A DNA stretch of 64,000 nt from assembly GCA_947456625.1 (NCBI GenBank), contig CANGQJ010000003.1:140294-204293 (forward strand). Direction: 5' to 3'. Position 1 is the stretch's first letter, and each line of letters begins with the position of its first letter. Below the pieces are notes generated by a model. It was not told the origin of the DNA and ran no database searches. It saw only the letters and a list, made by a program, of their open reading frames with translations. This DNA comes from Bacteroidota bacterium. Lineage in GTDB: Bacteria > Bacteroidota > Bacteroidia > Chitinophagales > Chitinophagaceae. This document shows, piece by piece, positions 46,563 through 55,105 of the stretch. Made by a program: the position numbers and the translations under genes.

Positions 46563-47357
46563 TTACTTGCGGGTATACTTATTATTAAAAGTGTAGGCTA
46601 ATGTTACATTCCAAACAAAATCCTTTCCTGGAATATTTGAATTAATTATTTTATTTGCTATGCTACTTAATATAAAAGGACTGTTCTTTTTTGAAAAAGC
46701 AATAACACCAGATGTATAATAACCTTGTTTATCGTCCATTTTTAAATAATACACTTGCGGGGAAAGCCTCATGGCTATATTATTAGTTAAATGAATATCA
46801 GAAAGTGTAGCATTTAATGTAAGAAAATTAGTATGCAGTGTGGCAGCTGGATCAAGCCCATGGGAGTATAAGTAATACATTCCAACACTTAATTTATTGG
46901 ATACTACATAAGTTGGGACAAATTCGGTGGCAAAAAAGCGAACTGCTGTAATAGTTTTTGTAATAACCCCATTATTTACAGATTCAAGTGTTTTAAAAGA
47001 TAGCGAAGGATGTGCTCCTAAATTAAATTTAAATTTATTGTTGTTTATAAGCTTGTAACGCCACCAAAAAATAAAGGACCAGGGCCTACCTTCTAATGCA
47101 AATCTTAATTCTGGTTCAAAACTTAATTTTTTACCACCAAGCGATAAATTAAAAATAGTGGCTGGTTTTCCCAAAGTAAATGTTGGGATAAACGAAATGC
47201 CATTGTTAGTAGCACTAATAGTTCCTGAAAAATGCTTTTCTGGTTTTAGCGAATCTGGAATGCTATTTTTTAATAAGCTTGTATCTTGAGCAATGCAAAT
47301 ATTAAAAGAGAAAATAAGTAAAGCTAAAATTGTAAATTTTTTATTGTAGATGGGCAT
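46563..47357 (-). CDS. Uncharacterised exported protein, probable outer-membrane barrel
   Basis: I do not recognise this 264-residue protein. It has a signal peptide (1-23, ending ICIAQ) and then alternating short hydrophobic strands with aromatic residues (WSFIFWWRYKL, VWNVTLAYTFN), the pattern of a small beta-barrel. It lacks a plug or lipobox. It may share regulation with the PepSY-type gene downstream (82-base gap), but nothing shows a function. Confidence 0.65.
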   Translation of the reverse strand: MPIYNKKFTILALLIFSFNICIAQDTSLLKNSIPDSLKPEKHFSGTISATNNGISFIPTFTLGKPATIFNLSLGGKKLSFEPELRFALEGRPWSFIFWWRYKLINNNKFKFNLGAHPSLSFKTLESVNNGVITKTITAVRFFATEFVPTYVVSNKLSVGMYYLYSHGLDPAATLHTNFLTLNATLSDIHLTNNIAMRLSPQVYYLKMDDKQGYYTSGVIAFSKKNSPFILSSIANKIINSNIPGKDFVWNVTLAYTFNNKYTRK

Positions 47358-47465
47358 TTAATACTTATTAATTTAAAAGGTATGGTGCTATAATTTTTTG
47401 CCAAATAATGAAGTATTTTTAGGCGATTGTTGAATTGAATGTATCATTCCTCCAATTTATGAAAA

Positions 47466-48188
47466 TTATGGATTCATCATATTAAAGCCTTGTACAATAT
47501 TATCATTATTGGCTTTTAACCTTCCTTCACTCATCCCAAAAGTAAGCTCATTACTTCCGTTAATTAATTGCTCAAAAATAGTTTCAATAAATTCACTCAC
47601 TGGTGGGTATGCATCATGTATCCCTTTTCCACCTAAATCTGTATTTAATGCAGGGGGAATAATTTCAATAACTTCAATATTTGCATCTTTTAATTGACGT
47701 CTTAAGGAGAGTGTGAAGGAACGCATAAATGCTTTGGTAGCACAATAAACTGGTGCTTGAGCTAATGGAATAAAGGCTAAACCAGAAGTGACATTCATTA
47801 TTGTTTTTATTGACTTTAGTCCAGCAAACAAATTTGCTAAATGTATAGGCGCTAAAACATTGGTGGTGATTTCCTCATGTGCTTTGTCATAAAAGCTATC
47901 TGCATCAACACGCATCCAATTTTGAATACCTGCATTATTAATTAGTACATTGGTGTCAGGATGATTTGCTTCTACCCAACTTAATAATTCTATTCTTTCA
48001 CTTTCGTCTGATAAATCACAAACCTTTGTGATGACCCCTGGAAATTTTGCAGCTGCTGATGCTAAAACGTCTTCTCTTCTTCCACAAACAATAACCGTAT
48101 TGCCTTCCTGAATAAATCTTTCGGTTAAACCTAAACCAATGCCACTAGCGCCGCCAGTTATTAATATTTTATTGCCTGAGATTTGCAT
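47466..48188 (-). CDS. Short-chain dehydrogenase, DltE-like
   Basis: This NAD(P)-dependent oxidoreductase has the Rossmann glycine motif TGGASGIGLG (about 10-19), NNAG in the middle and the catalytic Tyr-x-x-x-Lys in VYCATKAF. It resembles the DltE group of short-chain dehydrogenases, whose substrates are poorly known. I start at ATG 48188 (MQISGNK), 240 residues; ATG codons six residues upstream are possible. It is downstream of the AraC regulator in the same direction, 53 bases apart. Confidence 0.88.
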   Translation of the reverse strand: MQISGNKILITGGASGIGLGLTERFIQEGNTVIVCGRREDVLASAAAKFPGVITKVCDLSDESERIELLSWVEANHPDTNVLINNAGIQNWMRVDADSFYDKAHEEITTNVLAPIHLANLFAGLKSIKTIMNVTSGLAFIPLAQAPVYCATKAFMRSFTLSLRRQLKDANIEVIEIIPPALNTDLGGKGIHDAYPPVSEFIETIFEQLINGSNELTFGMSEGRLKANNDNIVQGFNMMNP

Positions 48189-48241
48189 AATTTTTAATTT
48201 CATCAAAGTTAACGCTTAGTCCAAATAAAATTGACTAAATG

Positions 48242-49180
48242 TTAGGAGTGGTTATTTGACAAAATCATAAGTTGATATTGGCCAGGTGTGATGGATTCTA
48301 TTTTTTTAAACAATCTTACAAAATAGTTTACATCATGAAATCCGCATTCAAATGCAACAGATTTTAAAGTGTTTTTGGGATTAGCCAATAAGTTTTTAGC
48401 TAATTTTATTTTCTCTGAAATAATATATTCCAAAGGACTTATCCCATATTCTTTTTTAAAAGATCTGTAAAAAGTAGCTTTACTCATACACGCTTTTTCA
48501 CTAAGTACGGCAAGCTTAATGTCTTCATTAATATTGGCTTTTATAAAGCCTGTGATATACGCTAAAGGATTTGCATTTGTATTTACAGCAGCCTCAGCCA
48601 CTTGATCTAAGACCAATCTATTTTGAGATTGAATGATATTAACAATCAATTCTTGTAAGTTTAAATCGGCCAACACATCCTTTAATGGAAGACTACTAGC
48701 ACAAATATTAATAATCTTATTTAATAGGTTAGCAATCTCTATACTATTTTGAAAATGATAATTGTTTTTACTAAAGTTCCAATAGTCATTCCCCATGCGT
48801 GGATACTTGTCATTCAAAAAAGACAAAGTATTTTCAATTTTTTGATGATCTATAGCCAATGCAATACACTGTGTGGGATTGTCTTTGGTGGCTTCAGGAA
48901 AATCAATATTCATGGTAACACCCCCCGGAACAAGTACTGTTTCGCCAGGTAAATAATCAAAACCGTCTTCCCCATACAAATGCATCACTTTTTTACCTCT
49001 TAACATGCTCGTCACTACAAAATCATTAAAAGTAAGTGGGACCAAATGTGTTGCCTGATGGGTCTCAAAAACATTGAGCTCACATTTCTCTAATGTATAA
49101 GCCGTCCTATTCTCCACTAAGGTTTTTAAAGACTTTTCGTGGGTTAGTTGTACGTTTTTAAGCTGTCTTGTAGTACTCAT
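48242..49180 (-). CDS. AraC-family transcriptional regulator
   Basis: The 312-residue protein has an N-terminal AraC-type effector domain with VLVPGGVTMNID (about 80-110) and a C-terminal pair of helix-turn-helix motifs (EKACMSKATFYRSFKKEYGISPLEY and KSVAFECGFHDVNYFVRLFKK, in parts). I start at ATG 49180, giving MSTTRQLKNV; longer frames lack similarity. It is divergent from an aldehyde dehydrogenase with 144 bases between the starts, so it very likely controls that gene and perhaps the downstream dehydrogenase. Confidence 0.9.
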   Translation of the reverse strand: MSTTRQLKNVQLTHEKSLKTLVENRTAYTLEKCELNVFETHQATHLVPLTFNDFVVTSMLRGKKVMHLYGEDGFDYLPGETVLVPGGVTMNIDFPEATKDNPTQCIALAIDHQKIENTLSFLNDKYPRMGNDYWNFSKNNYHFQNSIEIANLLNKIINICASSLPLKDVLADLNLQELIVNIIQSQNRLVLDQVAEAAVNTNANPLAYITGFIKANINEDIKLAVLSEKACMSKATFYRSFKKEYGISPLEYIISEKIKLAKNLLANPKNTLKSVAFECGFHDVNYFVRLFKKIESITPGQYQLMILSNNHS

Positions 49181-49324
49181 AGCATTCGTTTTATAAGAAA
49201 ACGACTTTCCGAACAAAAAGCAAGCAAGCAATCGAAATGACGTTTTTGTGCTATAATTTGACTTAAATATACTATAATTTTTAAACAAACTGAGATAGTA
49301 TTACAGTCTAAAACGATAAAAGCT

Positions 49325-50830
49325 ATGTCAACAATTGTATCCCGTCCTACTTTTAAAGCAAAGTACGACAACTTCATTGGCGGTAAATTTGTACCCCCAG
49401 TAAAAGGCGAATATTTTGATAATGTATCGCCTATTGATGGTAAAGTCTTCACAAAAGCTGCTCGCTCAGGCAAGGAAGACATTGATTTGGCGCTAGATGC
49501 TGCCGAAAAAGCTTTCGTAACATGGAGCAAAACCTCTCCAACTTACCGAAGCAACCTATTATTGAAAATTGCACAGGTAATGGAGGACAACTTAGAGTAC
49601 CTAGCCACTGTTGAGACTATCGACAACGGTAAAGCTTTAAGGGAAACGCGCGCGGCCGATTTGCCATTGTGTATTGACCATTTCCGCTATTTTGCAGGTG
49701 TCATTCGTGGCGAAGAAGGAACTATTTCCGAGCATGATGAGCACACAGTAAGTATTGTATTACATGAGCCAATTGGTGTTGTAGGCCAAATTATTCCATG
49801 GAACTTTCCATTATTAATGGCAACCTGGAAAATTGCACCAGCTTTGGCTTCAGGATGTTGCACCGTGGTTAAACCAGCGGAGCAAACACCAACCTCTATT
49901 ATGTGTTTCTTAGAATTAATAGCAGATATTTTACCAGCAGGTGTATTAAACGTAGTGACAGGTTTTGGTCCTGAAGCGGGAAAGCCCTTAGCAACTTCAC
50001 CAAGAATTGCTAAAGTATCTTTTACAGGTGAAACAACAACAGGTCGCTTAATTATGCAGTATGCTTCTGAAAATTTAATTCCAGTTACCATGGAGTTGGG
50101 GGGAAAGTCACCAAACATTTTCTTTGAATCTGTGGGCGATGCGGATGATGAATTCTTTGATAAAGCAATTGAAGGTGCAGTCATGTTTGCTTTAAACCAA
50201 GGTGAGGTTTGTACTTGTCCTTCGAGAATTTTAGTGCACGAAAATATTTATGAGAAATTCATGAAGCGTGTTGTAGAAAGAACCAAGGCTATAAAAGTTG
50301 GTCATCCATTGGACGGCTCTGTAATGATGGGTGCACAAGCATCCAATGACCAATATGAAAAGATTTTGTCTTATTTAAAAATTGGTAAGGAAGAAGGTGC
50401 TGAGGTTTTATGCGGTGGTGAAGCCAACAAATTAGATGGCGAGCTTTCAACTGGATATTATATTCAACCAACCATTTTTAGAGGCAATAATAAGATGCGT
50501 ATTTTCCAAGAAGAAATTTTTGGACCAGTAGTAAGTGTAACCACATTTAAAACTACCGAAGAAGCATTGGCTATTGCAAATGACACTTTGTATGGTTTAG
50601 GGGCTGGTGTTTGGACAAGAGATGCACACGAGTTATATCAAGTACCAAGAGCAATTCAAGCAGGTCGTGTTTGGGTAAACTGTTACCACGCTTATCCTGC
50701 TCATGCTCCTTTTGGTGGATATAAAAAATCTGGATTTGGTAGAGAAACACATAAAATGATGTTGGGTCATTACAGACAAACAAAAAATATGTTGGTTTCT
50801 TACGATAAAAACAAATTAGGATTCTTTTAG
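49325..50830 (+). CDS. NAD(P)-dependent aldehyde dehydrogenase, AldB/ExaC type
   Basis: The 501-residue enzyme oxidises aldehydes to acids. The catalytic Glu lies in [11 protein letters not shown] and the nucleophilic Cys in GEVCTCPSR. The N-terminal [14 protein letters not shown] and [18 protein letters not shown] are typical of AldB/ExaC acetaldehyde dehydrogenases. Upstream is a divergent AraC regulator and downstream a DUF779 protein, a combination repeatedly seen with such aldehyde dehydrogenases. A long compound hairpin separates it from the DUF779 gene. Confidence 0.95.
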   Translation: MSTIVSRPTFKAKYDNFIGGKFVPPVKGEYFDNVSPIDGKVFTKAARSGKEDIDLALDAAEKAFVTWSKTSPTYRSNLLLKIAQVMEDNLEYLATVETIDNGKALRETRAADLPLCIDHFRYFAGVIRGEEGTISEHDEHTVSIVLHEPIGVVGQIIPWNFPLLMATWKIAPALASGCCTVVKPAEQTPTSIMCFLELIADILPAGVLNVVTGFGPEAGKPLATSPRIAKVSFTGETTTGRLIMQYASENLIPVTMELGGKSPNIFFESVGDADDEFFDKAIEGAVMFALNQGEVCTCPSRILVHENIYEKFMKRVVERTKAIKVGHPLDGSVMMGAQASNDQYEKILSYLKIGKEEGAEVLCGGEANKLDGELSTGYYIQPTIFRGNNKMRIFQEEIFGPVVSVTTFKTTEEALAIANDTLYGLGAGVWTRDAHELYQVPRAIQAGRVWVNCYHAYPAHAPFGGYKKSGFGRETHKMMLGHYRQTKNMLVSYDKNKLGFF

Positions 50831-50844
50831 TAGATAATGCAATC

Positions 50845-50895
50845 AAAAGCCTCTTCGGGAAGGGTTGAATAACCTGTATTCGGGGAGGCTTTTTT
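50845..50895 (+). terminator. Terminator or attenuator after the aldehyde dehydrogenase gene
   Basis: AAAAGCCTC (50845-50853) and GAGGCTTTT (50885-50893) form a 9-bp stem over an about 31-base loop, which can fold further through an inner GGTT/AACC pairing. A T-run (50890-50895) follows. It lies between the aldehyde dehydrogenase and the DUF779 gene, so read-through would be partial. Confidence 0.65.
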
Positions 50896-50910
50896 AATTA
50901 ACTTAGTAGT

Positions 50911-51282
50911 ATGAACAAGCGCGTAGAGCTTACTAAAGAAGCCTCATCACTCATTGCAACGTTAAAAGAAAAACATGGCCCTTTAATGTTTCATCAAAGC
51001 GGTGGATGTTGCGATGGATCACAGCCCATGTGTTTTGAAAAAGGCGATTTTAAAATTGGCGGAAGCGATATTAAAATTGGCGAAATTGACGGTTGCGAAT
51101 TTTTTATGAGCAAAGATCAATACGAATATTGGAAACATACCCATTTAACCATTGACGTCATTCCAGGACGTGGTTCTAGTTTTTCCTTAGAAATCCCATT
51201 AGGCTTTCGCTTTATAGTGCAGTCTCGTTTATTTACCGAAGCAGAACTACAGGACTTAGAACCTATAGTCTACTTCGATTAA
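50911..51282 (+). CDS. DUF779 protein, aldehyde-dehydrogenase-associated
   Basis: This 123-residue protein matches DUF779, whose genes frequently follow AldB/ExaC-type aldehyde dehydrogenases. Typical segments are PLMFHQSGGCCDGSQPMC and DVIPGRGSSFSLE..GFRF. The Cys-rich centre (Cys pair plus Cys) may bind metal or react with thiols. The function is unknown; the association suggests a role in aldehyde handling. Confidence 0.9.
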   Translation: MNKRVELTKEASSLIATLKEKHGPLMFHQSGGCCDGSQPMCFEKGDFKIGGSDIKIGEIDGCEFFMSKDQYEYWKHTHLTIDVIPGRGSSFSLEIPLGFRFIVQSRLFTEAELQDLEPIVYFD

Positions 51283-51293
51283 TTTTTTTAATT

Positions 51294-52103
51294 TTACTTC
51301 TTCTTTAGCTTATTTATTGTAGATAACATTATCATATCATACATGGTTTTCATCATGTCTGCAACAATGGGTTGTGTTTTATCTAAAGAACCTGCGTTAA
51401 ATGGTGGTTGCGGATCGTACTCTAAATCCAACATAATCCCTTGCGTATATTTTTCACCAAACAAATCATTAACTATGGCCAAAGACATGTCAATGCCTGC
51501 CGAAACACCTGCACTTGTCCAATATTTTCCATCTTGTACATAACGCTTTTTTACAAATTTGGCACCATAGTTAGTTAACATTTCTTCCGCTCGATACCAA
51601 TTGGTAGTAGCATGTTTGTCTTGTAATAATCCCGTAGCACCTAAAATCCATGCACCTGTACAAACACTGGTTGTGTATTTTGAAGTTTTGTCTATTTGTT
51701 GAATCCAGTTAAGCACCGCTGTATCTTTTGTCATTAATAAAGTTTCCATAGCTCCACCTGGAATAAGGATAATGTCTAATTTTTTAACTTCAGCAATAGT
51801 AGTATCAACTTGCACTTTAACCCCCGAATTATTTTTTACAAGTCCTTTTTGTTTGGCAATTAAGAATGTTTTAGCACCACTAATTTGTCTTAAAACTTGA
51901 TACGGACCCATCGCATCCAAATTGTTGAAACCGTCATATACAAATACACCAATGGTTTTAATTTGAGTTTTTGGTTGTTGCATTATGATATCCATCATTT
52001 CTTGATGCTTTTTGGCATCAGCAGTTGTTTGTGCATATACCATATTTGTCATTAAAAAAGCAAACATCAAAGTCAGATAAATTTTAAAAGATGTGATTTT
52101 CAT
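51294..52103 (-). CDS. Exported DJ-1/PfpI-family protein, isonitrile-hydratase-like
   Basis: The protein has a signal peptide (1-25, ending MVYAQ) and a DJ-1/PfpI domain from about residue 48 to 240. The nucleophile elbow is SVCTGAWILG with Cys148, and the acidic partner is probably Asp63 in NLDAMGP. The pattern (CTGAWILGATGLL..KHATTNW) resembles the isonitrile-hydratase-like subgroup. I start at ATG 52103, four bases after the stop of the upstream Cys-rich gene; the alternative start would overlap it by 14 bases. Close spacing implies joint expression. The exported location is unusual for this family. Confidence 0.83.
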   Translation of the reverse strand: MKITSFKIYLTLMFAFLMTNMVYAQTTADAKKHQEMMDIIMQQPKTQIKTIGVFVYDGFNNLDAMGPYQVLRQISGAKTFLIAKQKGLVKNNSGVKVQVDTTIAEVKKLDIILIPGGAMETLLMTKDTAVLNWIQQIDKTSKYTTSVCTGAWILGATGLLQDKHATTNWYRAEEMLTNYGAKFVKKRYVQDGKYWTSAGVSAGIDMSLAIVNDLFGEKYTQGIMLDLEYDPQPPFNAGSLDKTQPIVADMMKTMYDMIMLSTINKLKKK

Positions 52104-52107
52104 AAAG

Positions 52108-52440
52108 TTATTTTTTATCAATTAGTTCAAAATAGGTAGCAACAAATTTGCCATCAACAATATCGCCTTGCACTTTTGCTTTTCTAATGGCATTGCAAAA
52201 ACCCATTTTGCTATGTGCGTCACCAAAGTCATCTATTTTAGCCTTGTCAACAAAAAAGGATTTGCCGTCCATTCTTACAGCAAGTGTACAGCCTTTACCA
52301 GCCATTTTAAATTGGCATTGGCCGCAAGAAGCTTCCACAATTCGTAATTGTTTATTTGGATCTGGAATTTGAGGATTTGATTTTTGCGCGTATGAAAAAG
52401 TACATACTAATAGCATAGAAAGAATTAATAAAGCTTTCAT
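52108..52440 (-). CDS. Small Cys-rich exported protein, DUF6370-like
   Basis: The 110-residue protein has a signal peptide (1-18, ending FSYAQ) and four cysteines, Cys39, Cys42, Cys51 and Cys82, in the arrangement SCGQCQFKMAGKGC then GFCNAIRKAK. This resembles DUF6370 as I remember it. CxxC with two more Cys suggests metal binding or disulfides. It immediately precedes the exported DJ-1-like gene (stop and start four bases apart), so they probably work together. I chose ATG 52440 because the signal peptide begins there. Confidence 0.68.
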   Translation of the reverse strand: MKALLILSMLLVCTFSYAQKSNPQIPDPNKQLRIVEASCGQCQFKMAGKGCTLAVRMDGKSFFVDKAKIDDFGDAHSKMGFCNAIRKAKVQGDIVDGKFVATYFELIDKK

Positions 52441-52537
52441 TTTATAATTTTTAAACTTGTTAGGAAAGGGATGTGAAATTAAAGTACTACCCATTGAAAT
52501 TTAGGTTGTCTTTAACGATTAAACAGAAATTAAGCGA

Positions 52538-52915
52538 TTAACAAATAGAAATGCAAGGCGGATGAAATATAGCGCCTGCATAGTTAACAGTAAAACCAGT
52601 ATTGTAAGAAAAATATTTATTCGCTTTTTGAATGAATATAAATTCAATTGATAGGAAAAATGATTTAGAGGACAATACCAGTTCGTTTTGATTAAAATTA
52701 GCAACTGGTGCATTAGATTGACTTTCACCTTCCTGCTTTTTAATCTTTTTAAGCATTTGACACTTGCCATTGCAATGTAGCATTGGCTTAGCCTTATTTA
52801 TACAAGCTTTTTTATAGGTCTCTACATTCACTAGATAATCTGCTAGCAAAAGAGATCGGGAGAAGCATTGTGCTACTAAGGCTGTTAATAATAATATGAC
52901 GAAAGTGTATTTCAA
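52538..52915 (-). CDS. Small exported Cys-rich protein with C-terminal HPP motif
   Basis: The 125-residue protein has a hydrophobic N-terminus (signal peptide, about 1-19), then a Cys cluster CINKAKPMLHCNGKCQMLKK (Cys38, Cys48, Cys52), a polar linker, a hydrophobic aromatic stretch and a C-terminal FHPPCISIC. The layout, Cys cluster plus lysines and a late Pro-Pro, recalls the HYC_CC_PP protein at 36.5 kb, suggesting a related metal role, but the sequences are not alignable by eye. The start is TTG at 52915. It precedes the Cys-rich gene at 52440 by 97 bases. Confidence 0.62.
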   Translation of the reverse strand: MKYTFVILLLTALVAQCFSRSLLLADYLVNVETYKKACINKAKPMLHCNGKCQMLKKIKKQEGESQSNAPVANFNQNELVLSSKSFFLSIEFIFIQKANKYFSYNTGFTVNYAGAIFHPPCISIC

Positions 52916-52994
52916 TTACTTGCAAAGATAATTGCCTGATTGGATTTTCAAATAAAACTGATGCAAATCAGTAGAAAATACTATTTTCAATTGA

Positions 52995-53621
52995 ATGAAG
53001 TATCCTACTGAATTAATTGAACTCGAGAAAGGATTGAGTGTTTATATACCAACGCAACATTTGGTCAAACCCACCTACGAGCAAATGTTAGCGAGTAATG
53101 TATCCGAGCCTTTCCCTTTTTGGGCGAAACTTTGGGCTGCTTCAAAAGTATTGACACAATTTTTAGATGCTAACCCCCAATGGGTAAAAGATAAAGTGAT
53201 TTTGGAAATGGGAGCAGGCATAGGACAGCCTTCTTTAACAATGGCCCATCTTGCTAAAGAAGTAAACATAACAGATCATAATAAGGATGCGGTTGTGCTG
53301 CTTGAAAAAAATATCGCTCATTTGGGATTAACCAATGCGCGCGCAATGCAATTAGATTGGAATAGCTATGCTAATTCCATACCCGCAGATACCATTTTAT
53401 TAAGTGATATTAACTATGCACCTGAAGCATTTGAGCCACTATTAAATACCATTGAATATTATTTAGCCCAAGGAGCCGTGATTATTATAGCAACACCTCA
53501 ACGCATAATGGGTGCTCCATTTATACAAAGTTTGAATCATTACGTAAAGCATACTGAAACGAAACCCGTTTTAGAACAGGATACTGAAGTGATGATTAGC
53601 CTGTATGTACTTTACAAATAA
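52995..53621 (+). CDS. Class I methyltransferase, METTL21/lysine-methyltransferase-like
   Basis: The 208-residue protein has the SAM-binding motif ILEMGAGIGQPSLTMA (about 69-84), a following NITDHNKDAVVLLEKN, and an FWAKLWAASKVL lead segment typical of METTL21-like protein methyltransferases, where the W-rich strand is conserved. DINYAPEAF takes the place of the DxxY substrate motif. The target is unknown. It stands alone between minus-strand genes. Confidence 0.82.
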   Translation: MKYPTELIELEKGLSVYIPTQHLVKPTYEQMLASNVSEPFPFWAKLWAASKVLTQFLDANPQWVKDKVILEMGAGIGQPSLTMAHLAKEVNITDHNKDAVVLLEKNIAHLGLTNARAMQLDWNSYANSIPADTILLSDINYAPEAFEPLLNTIEYYLAQGAVIIIATPQRIMGAPFIQSLNHYVKHTETKPVLEQDTEVMISLYVLYK

Positions 53622-53699
53622 TGTATTTGTAGTAAAGCCAAAACCATAAAAGGAAGGCGTAAAAATGAAGGCGCACGCGTTTGGTTAACGCTTAGGGTA

Positions 53700-55058
53700 C
53701 TACTTTAAGGTCTTTGCAATTTCTTTATATGCATTGGGAAGTACAAGTTTGAATCTTTCATAAGAAGCATCCGATATATTTTTATGATCAAAAGGAACAA
53801 AATTTACATAGTCCTTTTTTTCACCGGCAACTCTTCCATATTTATAACCATAAGTAAACCAGCCGTCAGGTTGTAATTGCGCTTCGGCAAGTTGCGAATT
53901 TGGAATCGTAATAAAGAAACGATTAGGTTGCACCGCTGCATTATTTGTTAATTGCAAATTACGCATCGCTAAATAGGCTTCTTTAGCAGTTTCTACCGAA
54001 GGGTCGATTAACTCTACATGTTGTTTAATACAAGTACGATATCTATATTGTCCATCTTTTTTATAATCATACAACTCATTCAATACTTTTGCAATGGTAT
54101 CTCTCATATAAGGATAATGCGTACAACCCAATATCAAAGTATTCATTGGTGTTTTAATATTTTGCTGCAGCATTTTCTCCAATAAAGTCACTAAGTGATA
54201 GCGAACATAATTAGCCGGGTCATTTAATTGCAAATCCAAACAACTTCCTTTATCATCATACTCGCATAAAAGTTTGTTATTTGACTTGTCAAATTGATAT
54301 GCAGATAATAAAGTAGTATCAATAATATAAATTGGATTTTTCATGGAAGGCCCTTTATATTCTTTTCTTGCTTGCGTTAATGTATCCACAAAATAGCTCC
54401 AGTCACGATCAATACTCTCCGCTAGTCCTGCACCTCCTTGACTCACTACCGATAAAACAGACAATCCTTTTTCTTTAGCCATTGCTTGCAAAGTTCTTGG
54501 ATAGCCTTCGGAAGCAACAGTACCTGCTGTTGCAAATACACCAATTGTGCCTGTACCCGCTTTTGCTTGATAAGCAAGTGCAGCCTTTGAACCTGCATCA
54601 ATTACTCCAATAACAGGGACTTGAACATTATCAGCCTTAAATTTTGATTTTATATCGCTTAATGCATAGGCAGTTGCCGTATTACAAGCAAGTACGATCA
54701 TTTTAGCAGACTGTTTATTACTATTTCCTTGTAATAAATATTGCATGTTCTTAAATATATGCTCTTTCAACAAATCGGTCTTTTTCTCGGCAGCGTAATT
54801 ACCATAAGGCATATTGGCTTGGTCCGCCAAGTATTCAAAAAACTCACTGCTAAAATCAGGTTTGCCATCAGCACCAGGCAAACCAGTTGCATTGTTATAA
54901 GCATCCAAACTTAACATGGCTTCCAACACTGTTAGCCCTCCAGTACCTGAGTCAAATACACCAATAGGTAAGGCCTTTTTTGTGTTATTTACATTTTGGG
55001 CAATTGTTATTAAACTAGTTGTAAGTAATAAAAAAAATGCTAATATGCGAATTTTCAT
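53700..55058 (-). CDS. Exported glutamate-racemase-like protein (aspartate/glutamate racemase superfamily)
   Basis: The fold of glutamate racemase is plain: GVFDSGTGGLTV (33-44), PYGN, VLACNTATA with Cys125 and LGCTHYPYM with Cys312, so both catalytic cysteines are present. Yet the protein has a clear signal peptide (1-20, ending ITIAQ) and is 452 residues instead of about 270, with insertions at about 50-72 and 215-285 and a C-terminal extension of about 100. A periplasmic site argues against the usual MurI role in making D-glutamate for cytoplasmic peptidoglycan precursors. It could racemise free amino acids or act on another substrate. Confidence 0.82.
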   Translation of the reverse strand: MKIRILAFFLLLTTSLITIAQNVNNTKKALPIGVFDSGTGGLTVLEAMLSLDAYNNATGLPGADGKPDFSSEFFEYLADQANMPYGNYAAEKKTDLLKEHIFKNMQYLLQGNSNKQSAKMIVLACNTATAYALSDIKSKFKADNVQVPVIGVIDAGSKAALAYQAKAGTGTIGVFATAGTVASEGYPRTLQAMAKEKGLSVLSVVSQGGAGLAESIDRDWSYFVDTLTQARKEYKGPSMKNPIYIIDTTLLSAYQFDKSNNKLLCEYDDKGSCLDLQLNDPANYVRYHLVTLLEKMLQQNIKTPMNTLILGCTHYPYMRDTIAKVLNELYDYKKDGQYRYRTCIKQHVELIDPSVETAKEAYLAMRNLQLTNNAAVQPNRFFITIPNSQLAEAQLQPDGWFTYGYKYGRVAGEKKDYVNFVPFDHKNISDASYERFKLVLPNAYKEIAKTLK

Positions 55059-55105
55059 AGTGTATATTTATAATGCTAAAATACCGAATTTATTTGAGCT
55101 AGCGC

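Noticed and set aside
53622..53699. AAGGCG repeated twice and a GC-richer patch as a possible small RNA
   Set aside because: No stable fold, promoter or terminator could be identified.
53700..55058. Calling this gene murI for peptidoglycan synthesis
   Set aside because: A signal peptide and extra length argue against the cytoplasmic precursor role, so I did not use the symbol.
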